Counted from the first letter of the stretch, positions 16,765 to 25,794 are shown. The stretch: 64,000 nt of DNA from Vibrio gangliei (GCF_026001925.1 NZ_AP021869.1:1612001-1676000), one strand, 5' to 3'. Program-made: numbers and translations. Notes: generated by a model from the sequence alone, not told the origin.

Positions 16765-18090
16765 ATGTTTTATGTTCACATGCTGCTATTACTGGCAGTG
16801 ATTTTTACCGGGATACGATTTGGTGGTATCGCCTTTGGTTTACTCGGTGGCTTAGGGGTTTCCGTGCTCGCTTTCGTGTTTGGCATTGCACCAGGCAACC
16901 CACCGATTAGCGTAATGCTGATCATTCTAGCGGTAGTAGCCGCTTCTGCGACATTAGAAGCCACAGGTGGCCTAAAGCGACTGGTTAAATTTGCGGAAAA
17001 ACTACTGCGTAAACACCCAAATCAAATCGTATTCCTTGGCCCATTTTGTACTTACCTTTTAACCGTGCTTGTCGGCACAGGCCACAGTGTGTACCCACTA
17101 CTCCCTGTGATTTACGACGTTTCAATCAAAAAAGGTATTCGTCCTGAACGTCCTATGGCGATGGCATCGGTTGGCTCACAAATGGGTATCACAGCCAGCC
17201 CAATTGCTGCAGCCGCAGCCGTGGTGATGGCAACGGCAGCCAAAAATGATTTGGATATTTCATTGATTCATGTGTTGATGGTCACCATTCCAGCGACCTT
17301 CTGCGGTCTGATGGCAGGTTGTACTTGGAGCCTATTCCGCGGAAAAGATTTAGACAAAGATGAAGCCTTTATCGAACGTTGCAAAGATCCTAAATTCAAA
17401 GCAGCATTGATTGATGAGAGTGCAACGGATGGTGCAGATATTGCCACGAGCAAAAAGGCCAAAACCGGCTTAACCGTGTTCTTAGCGGGCATTGCGGTCG
17501 TCGTCTTCGTCGCCATGTTTGGCAAAGACTTAAACCTGTTACCATCTGGCGTAGGAATGTCGGTTGCAATTCAGTTCTTAATGCTTGCTGTGGGTGCCAT
17601 TATCTTGCTGTGTACTAAGGTCGACCCGAAAGAAATCGCCAAGAGTAATGTCTTTACCGCGGGGATGACGGCCGTGATCATCATTTTTGGTATTGCTTGG
17701 ATGAGTGACACTATTATTGAGCATCACAAACCTTACTTGATTGAGATGGTGAGTGATGTCGTTAGCGTTCACCCTTGGACCTTTGCTTTTGCGATGTTTG
17801 CCACTTCAGTATTCCTAAAAAGCCAGGCCGCGGTATTAACCATTATGTTCCCGTTGGGTTTCTCATTAGGTATTCCACCGGAAGTGTTAGTCGGTGTGAT
17901 CCCTGCGTGTTATGCGTATTTCTTCTTCCCATTCTACCCATCAGATTTGGCAGCGATTACCTTTGACCGCTCAGGCACCACATCGATTGGTAAGTATGTG
18001 TTAAATCACAGCTTCTTCATTCCAGGCATTATTGGCGTAACCACTGCAACTATCATTGGCTACTTTATTTCGACCACTATTCTTGGCTAA
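16765..18090 (+). CDS. Anaerobic C4-dicarboxylate transporter, DcuA/DcuB family
   Basis: A 441-residue inner-membrane carrier aligned along its full length with E. coli DcuB as I recall it: GGIAFGLLGGLGV, VVAASATLEATGGL, GTGHSVYPLLPVIYDV, IRPERPMA, FFPFYPSDLAAITFDRSGTT and NHSFFIPG. Dcu carriers exchange fumarate, malate or aspartate for succinate during anaerobic growth. Which Dcu type it is cannot be settled by eye. It has its own 224-base upstream region with a hairpin, so it may be independent of the purine genes, though export of a C4 acid from purine breakdown is a possible link. AGAGGTAAACAGGT precedes the start. Confidence 0.9.
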   Translation: MFYVHMLLLLAVIFTGIRFGGIAFGLLGGLGVSVLAFVFGIAPGNPPISVMLIILAVVAASATLEATGGLKRLVKFAEKLLRKHPNQIVFLGPFCTYLLTVLVGTGHSVYPLLPVIYDVSIKKGIRPERPMAMASVGSQMGITASPIAAAAAVVMATAAKNDLDISLIHVLMVTIPATFCGLMAGCTWSLFRGKDLDKDEAFIERCKDPKFKAALIDESATDGADIATSKKAKTGLTVFLAGIAVVVFVAMFGKDLNLLPSGVGMSVAIQFLMLAVGAIILLCTKVDPKEIAKSNVFTAGMTAVIIIFGIAWMSDTIIEHHKPYLIEMVSDVVSVHPWTFAFAMFATSVFLKSQAAVLTIMFPLGFSLGIPPEVLVGVIPACYAYFFFPFYPSDLAAITFDRSGTTSIGKYVLNHSFFIPGIIGVTTATIIGYFISTTILG

Positions 18091-18112
18091 GAAACCAATA
18101 ATCCACTCGATA

Positions 18113-18144
18113 AAAAATGGCTGATCAATTGATCAGCCATTTTT
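18113..18144. terminator. Bidirectional terminator
   Basis: A perfect 32-base palindrome, AAAAATGGCTGATCAA followed by its complement, between the Dcu gene and the convergent LysM gene. A and T runs flank it on both sides. Confidence 0.92.
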
Positions 18145-18172
18145 AGTTCATACATTGGTAAATCAAACGCCT

Positions 18173-18553
18173 TTAATTAAGGTTAATTTTTTGTCCAATC
18201 AATAAGGCATTCGGGTTTTTAATATCTGGGTTCAGTTGCAATAATTCGTCTACAGACATGCCATTGTCTTGAGCAATGCGATAGAGCGTATCGTTTTCTT
18301 TGATCACATAAACATTACTCGATTCTGCCATTTTTTGTTTCATTTCATCTTGGTCAGCAGCAATTTGATCCACTTTATCAGAAAGCTGTTGATTGGCTTC
18401 TTGCTGAGCTTGCAGATCAGATTGCAGTGAGCTGATTTGCTCTGCTTGTTGATTCTGTTGCTCAATCAATTCATCGTTAGACGCACAGCCAGATAGCGCA
18501 ACCGCTGACACTAGCGCCGTTAACGTGATCAGTTTTTTATTACTCTTTAACAT
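18173..18553 (-). CDS. LysM-domain lipoprotein
   Basis: A 126-residue lipoprotein. The lipobox LSGC places the acylated cysteine at residue 23. Residues 30-75 are rich in Gln and Glu with heptad spacing and should form a coiled coil. Residues 80-126 (VYVIKENDTLYRIAQDNG, ending LIGQKINLN) are one LysM module, which binds peptidoglycan. The layout suggests a protein anchored in the outer membrane that touches the wall. The precise role is unknown. AAAGGGTATTTGAACT lies before the start. Confidence 0.88.
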   Translation of the reverse strand: MLKSNKKLITLTALVSAVALSGCASNDELIEQQNQQAEQISSLQSDLQAQQEANQQLSDKVDQIAADQDEMKQKMAESSNVYVIKENDTLYRIAQDNGMSVDELLQLNPDIKNPNALLIGQKINLN

Positions 18554-18702
18554 AGTTCAAATACCCTTTATTCATTCGAAGCTAACCTTTACACCCATTA
18601 ACTTCGAGGGACGACTTCGAATTATTAATTTAGTCAATAAACCCTATGAATTACAAGTGAATTTTTATAATCACTCGAATTAATAATTTTAGCGCATGCT
18701 AA

Positions 18703-19641
18703 CTAATCTCGTCCGTGGTGTGAGTCTAAGTCCAAATCAGGGCCCTTTGGCACAACCTGAGTTGGGTTAATATTCTTATGGCTAAAGTAGTAATGACGCT
18801 TGATATGTTCAAAACTGACCGTCTCTTTTACTCCTTCGATTTGGTACAACTCTTTCATGTAACCTTGAATATTCGGGTAATCCGCAATGCGCTTTAAGTT
18901 ACATTTGAAATGCCCCACATACACCGCATCAAAACGAATAAGAGTGGTAAATAATCGCCAATCGGCTTCGGTGATTTGCTCGCCAACAAGGTAGCGCTGG
19001 TGAGCAAGATGTGACTCAACGTTATCTAGCGCAGCAAATAATTTATCGAACGCGTCTTCATAGGCTTGTTGTGTGGTGGCAAAACCGGTTTTATACACAC
19101 CATTATTAATATTCGGGTAAACAAACTCGTTCCATTCATCAATGTCACTACGCAAATCTTGTGGGTAATAATCATCATGATTGCCCGTCAAACCATTAAA
19201 CGCCGAATTAAACATGCGCAGGATTTCAGATGATTCATTACTGACAATAGTATTGGTTTTTTTATCCCACAAAACAGGCACCGTCACACGACCAGTGTAA
19301 TCCGCTTTGGCTTGAGTATATATTTGACGCAGTTTAGTAAAACCAAACAGTGGTTCAGGTTCGATAAATTCCCAGCCGTGTTCGAGCATGTCTGGGCTGA
19401 CTACCGTGACATCAATATGCTCCACCAAGCCTTTTAGTTCTCGCATGATCAGCGTACGATGCGCCCAAGGGCAAGCCAGAGAAACGTACAAATGATAACG
19501 TCCAGATTCAGGCTGAAACTTGGCATCCGCTTTATCTTCTACCCAGTCACGAAAACCGGCATCTTCACGCACAAATTTACCGCCACTGGATTTGGTGTCA
19601 TACCATACATCGTGCCATACGCCTTCGACTAACTTACCCAT
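18703..19641 (-). CDS. yqjG: Glutathionyl-hydroquinone reductase (YqjG/ECM4 family)
   Basis: A 312-residue Xi-class glutathione transferase. The catalytic cysteine is Cys57 in SLACPWAHR, the signature of these enzymes. They remove glutathione from glutathionyl-hydroquinones in the cytoplasm, recycling oxidised or conjugated quinones. The C-terminal helical domain carries LVGEQITEADWRLFTTLIRFD. Slightly shorter than E. coli YqjG (about 328). AAAGGTGTGAAGGT precedes the ATG. It stands alone between the LysM gene and a divergent DUF1289 gene. Confidence 0.93.
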   Translation of the reverse strand: MGKLVEGVWHDVWYDTKSSGGKFVREDAGFRDWVEDKADAKFQPESGRYHLYVSLACPWAHRTLIMRELKGLVEHIDVTVVSPDMLEHGWEFIEPEPLFGFTKLRQIYTQAKADYTGRVTVPVLWDKKTNTIVSNESSEILRMFNSAFNGLTGNHDDYYPQDLRSDIDEWNEFVYPNINNGVYKTGFATTQQAYEDAFDKLFAALDNVESHLAHQRYLVGEQITEADWRLFTTLIRFDAVYVGHFKCNLKRIADYPNIQGYMKELYQIEGVKETVSFEHIKRHYYFSHKNINPTQVVPKGPDLDLDSHHGRD

Positions 19642-19802
19642 ACCTTCACACCTTTATCTTTTTGAATTTGTTCCAGTATAGATAGGAAGATAATCAAAGA
19701 CGCTGTATGTATTTGATAGTTTTGTTCGAAAGATTTGAAGGTATGAGCAAGAGTGCTTACATGCTAGACTTTTCGGCTTGAAATCAAACGGATTAAAAAA
19801 CG

Positions 19803-20105
19803 ATGAAAACGCCCTGTATTGCTGCGTGCAAAAATAACGGTGGAATTTGCTCAGGCTGCCACCGCACGATGGATGAAATTTTGCAGTGGCGACATCTCGA
19901 TGATGTGGAGCACCAACAAGTGATAGACAAACTGCAAGGCGCTCAACATACCCATGCTTGCCCAGAATGCGGCAATAACAGCTTTTGCGATTTGGCCGCA
20001 GGAAAGAAGACCTGCTGGTGTTTTCATGTCGAAGAACGTGAAATCACTCAGCAGCACGACACTTGCTTGTGCCGAGCTTGCCTTGAAAAACAGCCAATTC
20101 GCTAA
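19803..20105 (+). CDS. DUF1289 / cysteine-rich CWC double-domain protein
   Basis: A 100-residue protein with 14 cysteines. Residues 5-45 are a DUF1289 domain (CIAACKNNGGICSGCHRTMDE). Residues 52-96 are a cysteine-rich CWC domain (ACPECGNNSFCDLAAGKKTC and CWCFHV, later CLCRAC). Both look metal-binding, probably zinc; the function of each is unknown. The two occur as separate genes as well as together. Ribosome site is weak. It overlaps nothing and stops two bases before the end of the convergent DUF486 gene. Confidence 0.85.
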   Translation: MKTPCIAACKNNGGICSGCHRTMDEILQWRHLDDVEHQQVIDKLQGAQHTHACPECGNNSFCDLAAGKKTCWCFHVEEREITQQHDTCLCRACLEKQPIR

Positions 20106-20107
20106 GC

Positions 20108-20458
20108 TCAGCCTAATTTGCTACGAAACGCAAAATAAACCGCCCCGACCAAACAAATGCCTGACCATAAATAGTCTAGCTTTAATGGCTCTTTGAGATA
20201 CCACACAGAGAATGGCACAAACAACGACAAAGTAATCACTTCTTGCAGGATTTTCAGCTGCCCTACCGACAACACGGTATAACCAATTCGGTTGGCTGGT
20301 ACTTGCAATAAATACTCAAACAGCGCAATCCCCCAGCTAATCAGAGCGGCAATGATCCACGGTTTATTACTTAACTCTTTAAGGTGTGCATACCAAGCAA
20401 AAGTCATAAAAACATTGCTGCATATCAGCAGAGAAATGGTAATAACAATCGGTGGCAT
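20108..20458 (-). CDS. DUF486 / DMT-like small membrane protein
   Basis: A 116-residue integral membrane protein with four hydrophobic segments and the DUF486 features FAWYAHL, ALFEYLLQVPANRIGY and LKILQEVITL. The family resembles a half-size drug/metabolite transporter; the substrate is unknown. GAGAG lies shortly before the start. Confidence 0.85.
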   Translation of the reverse strand: MPPIVITISLLICSNVFMTFAWYAHLKELSNKPWIIAALISWGIALFEYLLQVPANRIGYTVLSVGQLKILQEVITLSLFVPFSVWYLKEPLKLDYLWSGICLVGAVYFAFRSKLG

Positions 20459-20529
20459 AAGGCTCTCACTACAGTGTCAGTCAATAATGGCGCATAAGAT
20501 ATCACTATTTTTTTTGCAGGCAATAAAAA

Positions 20530-20563
20530 GCAGCGCCAGATGTAATAAAACATCTGGCGCTGC
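20530..20563 (-). terminator. Terminator of the GH1 gene
   Basis: Perfect 14-base arms GCAGCGCCAGATGT and ACATCTGGCGCTGC with a 6-base loop; on the minus strand TTTTT follows. Confidence 0.93.
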
Positions 20564-20589
20564 AGTTAGAAAGATAAAACCATTCGTGA

Positions 20590-22011
20590 TTAGAGTATTT
20601 TACCGTTACTTTCAATCACTTTTTGATACCAGTAGAAGCTGTCTTTCTTATAACGCTTCAGCTCTTTCTCGCTCTCTTCATCACGGTCTACATACACAAA
20701 ACCATAACGTTTCGCATAACCATTTAGCCAGCTGAACAAGTCTTGGAATGACCAAGTGCAGTAGCCCAAGACTTCACAACCGTCTTCAATCGCTGCTTTA
20801 ATCGCTTGAACGTGCTCTTTTAGGAAGTTGATTCGGTAATCATCATGTACTCGGCCGTCTTCGGTCAGTGTATCAAACGCACCTAAACCATTTTCACTGA
20901 TCAGGACAGGTAAGCCGTAACGTGACGCGATACGACGTAACGAAACACGTAAGCCGTTCGGGTCAATCGCCCAGTTCCAATCGGTCATTTTAAGGTAATC
21001 GTTATCGGCACGAGCGTAGATTTTATCGGTTGGGATGTCTTTCACTTCCGACACAACCGACACTTGCGCTGCATTACCCGCCTGAACGTTTTCTTGTTTT
21101 TGTTCAGGGTCAATATAGGTTGCTGATTGGTAATAATTTAAGCCCATGAAATCGCAGATACCGGCTTTAAGCAGTTCTTTATCGCCCGGTTGGAAGTCGA
21201 CTTTAATGCCTAAATTTTCCAGCAATTTCAAACCAATGCGTGGATACTCACCTTTGGCATACACATCCATCCATAAGAAGTTTTCGATTTCTTGCGCATT
21301 TTCCATCGCAATCACATCTTCTGGCTTCTCACTTTTGGCATACGCAGGACCATAAGCAAAACTAGGACCGACTTGACCTTTAATGCCCATATCGCGGAAC
21401 AACTTGATCGCACTCGCATTCGCTAGGCTAGCAATATGGTTAGCATTAATGAAACGTTGATAATCAGACACTTTTGGCGGATGCAGTTTTTGTACGTAGC
21501 CCAAACCGGTGAAGATGTTTTGCTCGTTCAAGGTTACCCAATACTTCACTTTGTTGCCGTATTCTTTATAGAGCAGCTCACAGAACGCCGTAAAGTCTTT
21601 GATAATTTCACGACTTTCCCAACCCGCATATTCATCTTGTAGCGCTTGCGGCAAGTCCCAGTGATAAATCGTCAGAATTGGCTCAACACCTGCTTCAATC
21701 AGCTTATCAATCACGTTATGGTAAAACTCAACGCCTTTCGGGTTAACCGTACGACCATCGGCCATAACACGAGGCCAAGATACCGAAAAGCGATATGCGT
21801 TTAGCCCCATTTCTTTCATCAGATCGATGTCTTCTTCAAACTTATGATAAAAGTCGATCGCCACTTCACCGGTGGTATTTTTAAACGTATTGCCTGGAAT
21901 ACGAGAATAGGTATCCCAAATCGATGGGCCTTTACCATCTAAACTTGCGCCACCTTCAATTTGATAAGCAGCCGATGCACTACCCCATAAAAAATCTTGT
22001 TGAAATGCCAT
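20590..22011 (-). CDS. GH1 6-phospho-beta-glycosidase
   Basis: A 473-residue family 1 glycosidase, full length. Catalytic residues are Glu163 (acid/base, in TLNEQN) and Glu373 (nucleophile, in ISENG). The phosphate-binding triad of 6-phospho enzymes is present: Ser427, Lys434 and Tyr436 in FSWLNGYAKRYGF, which matches L. lactis LacG Ser428, Lys435, Tyr437. So the substrate is a disaccharide 6-phosphate made by the PTS or by the nearby kinase. Trp428, next to the serine, is the residue that in LacG-type enzymes favours 6-phospho-galactosides, so specificity is open. AATAAGGGACATT precedes the start. Its own transcript, with LacI regulator and PTS genes upstream on the same strand. Confidence 0.92.
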   Translation of the reverse strand: MAFQQDFLWGSASAAYQIEGGASLDGKGPSIWDTYSRIPGNTFKNTTGEVAIDFYHKFEEDIDLMKEMGLNAYRFSVSWPRVMADGRTVNPKGVEFYHNVIDKLIEAGVEPILTIYHWDLPQALQDEYAGWESREIIKDFTAFCELLYKEYGNKVKYWVTLNEQNIFTGLGYVQKLHPPKVSDYQRFINANHIASLANASAIKLFRDMGIKGQVGPSFAYGPAYAKSEKPEDVIAMENAQEIENFLWMDVYAKGEYPRIGLKLLENLGIKVDFQPGDKELLKAGICDFMGLNYYQSATYIDPEQKQENVQAGNAAQVSVVSEVKDIPTDKIYARADNDYLKMTDWNWAIDPNGLRVSLRRIASRYGLPVLISENGLGAFDTLTEDGRVHDDYRINFLKEHVQAIKAAIEDGCEVLGYCTWSFQDLFSWLNGYAKRYGFVYVDRDEESEKELKRYKKDSFYWYQKVIESNGKIL

Positions 22012-22365
22012 AATGTCCCTTATTAGTTTTGAATTTTTTCGGTTGTTTTCATTACCATTACAGTAACCAAAATCCCGCTATAAGGCTTAATATTTCGGGG
22101 CTAAAGACAATGTTCCGACTAAAAAAGTACTCGATTCGGTTTTGAAATCACAAACCATGATTTAGCCATGAAACTGAGCCACTTTGTTTCATCAGCATGA
22201 AATTTTCAATGTAGATTCATTCTCAATATCAGACTTACAAAGTCACGATACAAGACTTAAAAACGCCAATATAAGATGAAAAAAATCCCGGATTAAAGGA
22301 CTAAAACGCAAAAAAGCCTCAAAAAACAAAATGCTTAATGAGGCTTAGGTTATTCTGTATTCAGG
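22012..22365 (-). promoter_or_regulatory. Promoter region of the GH1 gene with operator-like palindromes
   Basis: Contains ATGAAAC (22168-22174) and GTTTCAT (22186-22192), perfect arms 11 bases apart, and TGAAATTTTCA at 22198-22208. These half-sites recur in the porin and ABC promoters of the same locus. No GGAAACCGGTTTCC site is seen here. A terminator for the upstream LacI gene occupies 22308-22346. Confidence 0.55.
22308..22346 (-). terminator. Terminator of the first LacI-family gene
   Basis: Arms AAGCCTCA (22314-22321) and TGAGGCTT (22339-22346); on the minus strand six T residues follow. Confidence 0.85.
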
Positions 22366-23328
22366 CTAAATATTAGACACCGACTCTCGGCTGACTAAAC
22401 GTCCTGCAATAAGTGGCGATTGTTTGATGTTTTGTATGCTTTTCTCTAGCATCGCAGCCAAATTGTCCATACAAGAGTCGGCTAACTGCTGGGTAGAATG
22501 GCTGATACAAGTTAACGTTGGGTTGAGCTGCTGTGCTAACGGAGAATCTTCTAATGAAATCACCGACACATCTTTTGGTACCTGAATGTTAAACTCACGC
22601 ATAATTCTCATCGCTTCAGCGGCGTAACTGTCTCTTTTTACCACAATAGCGCTGTATTGAGTAAAGCTATTAATTAAACCAAGCAGTGATTGTTCTAAAT
22701 TGGTTTTCGCTTCTAAAATCAAGCGTCTATCATAAGGAAGTGACGAGTTTTGCAGTGCATTCTTATAGCCGGTTAATAAATCAAGGCAACTGCTCGATTC
22801 TAAATCATCCACTAACAGAGCAATTTTTCGGTGCCCTTTTCCTAATAAATAACGGCACGCGCTTTCCGCAGCAAATTGATAATCAAAACCTACTGAAGAT
22901 TGGCTGTCACTCATGATGCCATCCATGTGTAACACATGCTCAAAAGCAGACGTATTGATACTGCCATTGATCATGATCACCGCTTCACATTGGCTATGCA
23001 GCTCAACTAGGGCGTTTTGCTGTTCCATCTCACTTTCGGCAAATTGCACTAACATCAGCTTATTCATGGCTTTCAGTTTACGAGAAATGAGAGGTAAGTA
23101 ACTGCTTAAACTGGCCGCATCATTGGTATTAAGCACAACGCCAACATAGTTACTTGATTGAGTCGCCAGGCTTTGAGCGGCGATATTCGGGCTGTAATTT
23201 AATTCTTCCGCAGCTTTTAACACGGCCAAACGACTATCTTCACGAACGCCACGGCTACCGCTCAATACTCTTGAAACGGTGGCTTTTGACACATTGGCTA
23301 ATCGTGATACATCTGTGATAGTGACCAT
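22366..23328 (-). CDS. LacI-family regulator 1 (PTS/GH1 cluster)
   Basis: A 320-residue LacI/GalR repressor. Residues 1-56 hold the DNA-binding helix-turn-helix (TDVSRLANVSKATVSRVLSG) and the hinge helix (SPNIAAQSLA); the rest is the periplasmic-binding-like sugar sensor (YVGVVLNT, GFDYQFAAE, GHRKIALLVDD). The recognition segment VSKATVSRVLSG is like that of E. coli AscG, a beta-glucoside regulator. It lies between the PTS genes and the GH1 gene, separated from both by terminators, and so probably responds to a beta-glycoside or its phosphate. Target operators are inferred only. Confidence 0.9.
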   Translation of the reverse strand: MVTITDVSRLANVSKATVSRVLSGSRGVREDSRLAVLKAAEELNYSPNIAAQSLATQSSNYVGVVLNTNDAASLSSYLPLISRKLKAMNKLMLVQFAESEMEQQNALVELHSQCEAVIMINGSINTSAFEHVLHMDGIMSDSQSSVGFDYQFAAESACRYLLGKGHRKIALLVDDLESSSCLDLLTGYKNALQNSSLPYDRRLILEAKTNLEQSLLGLINSFTQYSAIVVKRDSYAAEAMRIMREFNIQVPKDVSVISLEDSPLAQQLNPTLTCISHSTQQLADSCMDNLAAMLEKSIQNIKQSPLIAGRLVSRESVSNI

Positions 23329-23474
23329 GTACGCTTATCTCACTCAAACTGCTGATAACTGAATGGATTATACCCCGTTTAAACCTTGTGAGTACATACC
23401 TAACTCTCATTGTTGGAGCTTGAACTCAAAAAAACCAAAAAAGTTAAAACGGTCTTTCAATTTTATCTCTTGTT

Positions 23475-23511
23475 AAAAAATTGCCCATTTTGCATTTAGG
23501 CTCAATGGGCA
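23475..23511 (-). terminator. Terminator of the PTS operon
   Basis: Arms TGCCCATT (23482-23489) and AATGGGCA (23504-23511); on the minus strand TTTTTT follows. Confidence 0.85.
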
Positions 23512-23518
23512 GGTGTTT

Positions 23519-23836
23519 TTATTTTTCTGCAACTTTCTTATGTAAGGCAATCAATTCAGCCATCATTTCTTTCGCTAACATGCTGGTCATCAAGTGGTCT
23601 TGAGCATGAACCATGATGAGCGTCATTTTGGTTTTGCCTTCGCCCTCATCCGCTTCAATCAGCTTGGTCTGAACAAGGTGAGCTTCATTGGCAAATTGTT
23701 GAGACTCTTTCATCAATTCTTCTGCTTTGTCAAAATCACCCGCTTTGGCAGCATAAAGTGCTTCAAATGCTAAGCTCTTTGATTGACCCGCATTGATGAT
23801 AATGCCCATCACTTGTTCTTCTAAATCCATATCCAT
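23519..23836 (-). CDS. PTS enzyme IIA, lactose/cellobiose family
   Basis: A 105-residue trimeric all-helical IIA. The phosphorylated histidine is His77 in MVHAQDHLM, the family signature. It takes phosphate from HPr and passes it to the IIB cysteine. Length and sequence fit ChbA/LacF type. Last gene of the IIB-IIC-IIA operon on the minus strand, followed by a terminator. AGGAATACGAGA precedes the start. Confidence 0.94.
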   Translation of the reverse strand: MDMDLEEQVMGIIINAGQSKSLAFEALYAAKAGDFDKAEELMKESQQFANEAHLVQTKLIEADEGEGKTKMTLIMVHAQDHLMTSMLAKEMMAELIALHKKVAEK

Positions 23837-23914
23837 TCTCGTATTCCTAATTTGTTAAATTTTCATGTTATGGCGGTGACAGATTGCCATCGCCATTTAT
23901 ATATTGTTAATTGA

Positions 23915-25237
23915 TTAAGCGGTTACAGGTTGCGCTTGTTCTTCTTCAGCTTTCGCTTGCTCTTCTTGCTCAAGCAACTGTTTTTCGTAGGCTTTTAGGA
24001 ATGGTAGGTAAACGACTACCGAAATTGCCATACAGATGAAGCACATGATCACAGGACTAAATGTCCAGTTTGCTGCCCAAGATGCGCCAATCGGTGCTGG
24101 AGTTGTCCAAGGCGTGACAGAAACCACGTGTGCAACCAAATCCCATTTCAAGCCGAAGTAAGCAACCACGGCGTTAATCATTGGTACGAACACGAATGGA
24201 ATGAACATAACAGGGTTCATAATGATTGGTGTACCAAACAGTAGCGGCTCATTGATGTTAAATAGAGCTGGAACACTACTTAGTTTACCAACAGTGCGAA
24301 GGTGAACGGCACGGCTACGAGCTAGCATAAATGCAAGTGGTAACGTTGAACCTACACCGCCAATCAGGAGATAGTGGTCCCAAAAACCTTGTAGGAAGAT
24401 GATTGGTGGCTCAATACCGTTAGCTAAGGCTGTTTGGTTTACCGCTAAGTTCGCTAGCCAGAATGGGTTCATGATACCGGTTACGATAAGTGCACCGTGG
24501 ATACCTGCAAACCATAAGATTTGACAAACAAATACCGCTAGCAAAATCGCTGGAAGTGAATCTGATGCCGACACTAGCGGCTCAAGCAGAGACATAATTG
24601 CTTGTGGAATAATCATGCCCGTTTCTGATTCGATCAGTAGATTTAACGGATGAAGCGTTAAAATGATAGCCAATACCGGGATCAAAATTTCAAACGAACG
24701 AGACACACCGGCTGGTACTTCTGGTGGCAACTTGATCGTTACATTTTTACGTTTTAAGAACGCATACACTTCCGTTGAGTAAATAGCCGTAATCAACGCA
24801 GTGAAGATGCCTGGACCACCAAAGTAAGTCATCACAAGTTTGCCATCTTCAATTGGAGCAGCCACTAACAAGAATGACATTAACGCCAATAAACCTGTTG
24901 CTAATGGGTCTAGGTCATGATGACGGGCTAAACTTGCTGCAACCCCGGTGGAGATAAAGAAGGTCATTATCCCCATACTAAGGTTGAAAGGGAGGATTAA
25001 TTGATCACGATATTCATTGGAAAAATCCAACCATGCGCGCGCAAAACCCCATGTGGTATCTGGCGAAAATGGAGGGAAAATGAATACCAGCATGAAAGAA
25101 CCAACAATCATAAACGGTAATGCTGAAATGAAGCCATCACGGATAGATGTTACGTATTTTTGGTTGCCTAAGCGTCCTGCTATTGGCGTCACTTTATTTT
25201 CAATAAAGCTAGTCAACGCATCGTTAATTGAGCTCAT
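23915..25237 (-). CDS. PTS enzyme IIC, lactose/cellobiose family (IIC-1)
   Basis: A 440-residue membrane channel component with ten or more hydrophobic segments. Signatures of the cellobiose/diacetylchitobiose branch: FIFPPFSPDTTWG near residue 50, WFAGIHGALIVTGIMNPFW with the sugar-binding His, and FNINEPLLFGTPIIMNP with the conserved Glu. It moves the disaccharide while IIB phosphorylates it. A charged Glu/Ala tail ends the protein. Same operon as IIB and IIA. Substrate is probably cellobiose-like or chitobiose-like; the neighbouring GH1 enzyme argues for a beta-glycoside. Confidence 0.93.
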   Translation of the reverse strand: MSSINDALTSFIENKVTPIAGRLGNQKYVTSIRDGFISALPFMIVGSFMLVFIFPPFSPDTTWGFARAWLDFSNEYRDQLILPFNLSMGIMTFFISTGVAASLARHHDLDPLATGLLALMSFLLVAAPIEDGKLVMTYFGGPGIFTALITAIYSTEVYAFLKRKNVTIKLPPEVPAGVSRSFEILIPVLAIILTLHPLNLLIESETGMIIPQAIMSLLEPLVSASDSLPAILLAVFVCQILWFAGIHGALIVTGIMNPFWLANLAVNQTALANGIEPPIIFLQGFWDHYLLIGGVGSTLPLAFMLARSRAVHLRTVGKLSSVPALFNINEPLLFGTPIIMNPVMFIPFVFVPMINAVVAYFGLKWDLVAHVVSVTPWTTPAPIGASWAANWTFSPVIMCFICMAISVVVYLPFLKAYEKQLLEQEEQAKAEEEQAQPVTA

Positions 25238-25388
25238 ACATGTGTCCTATTTAGTCTGAGGTTAGCAAGCCCATTCTTTATAATTCATGATTCATGGCGA
25301 TGGGCTTAACTTTACAAGCGAAGTTTTGTCATTGTTTTTGGCTGGCTTTATTTGATTGTTGTTTTACACTAGCGAGCCAAACGCACCC

Positions 25389-25694
25389 TTAACCGATGAG
25401 AGAAAGTGCGTGGTCTAACACTTTATCGCCCTTTTGCATGCCGTAATCCATCATGTTGATTGGCTCAACTTTGATTCCGTATGCATCGGCTTTCTTCTGT
25501 AGATCCGCTTGCATGTATTTGATTTGAGGGCCAAGTAAAACGCATTGGAAGTTAGGCGCATGTTGGTCGAATTCAGAGGCACCAAACGCTTGAATGTCAA
25601 CGTCTAAGCCGCGTTTAGCCGCTTCTTCGATCATTTTTTTCATTAGCATGCTAGTAGACATACCAGCTGAACAACAAAGCATAATTTTTTTCAT
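25389..25694 (-). CDS. PTS enzyme IIB, lactose/cellobiose family
   Basis: A 101-residue IIB protein. The phosphocysteine is Cys8 in MLCCSAGMSTSML, the family P-loop. It receives phosphate from IIA His77 and hands it to the incoming sugar. First gene of the operon; 151 bases separate it from IIC. AGGAATACTGCC precedes the start, and an operator and a CRP site lie just upstream. Confidence 0.94.
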   Translation of the reverse strand: MKKIMLCCSAGMSTSMLMKKMIEEAAKRGLDVDIQAFGASEFDQHAPNFQCVLLGPQIKYMQADLQKKADAYGIKVEPINMMDYGMQKGDKVLDHALSLIG

Positions 25695-25760
25695 GGCAGT
25701 ATTCCTGTTAAGTAATTTGTGTTTTGTTTTGATGGTATTAATCTATCACAAGGAAACGAA

Positions 25761-25778
25761 TTGGAAACCGGTTTCCAA
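25761..25778. promoter_or_regulatory. LacI/GalR-type operator (class I) in the divergent PTS promoter
   Basis: TTGGAAACCGGTTTCCAA is a perfect 18-base palindrome with the central CG of LacI-family operators. The 14-base core GGAAACCGGTTTCC recurs exactly at 31090 and with one change at 29358. It resembles the AscG operator TGAAACCGGTTTCA as I recall it. Confidence 0.85.
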
Positions 25779-25794
25779 ATAACGGTAACTTAAC

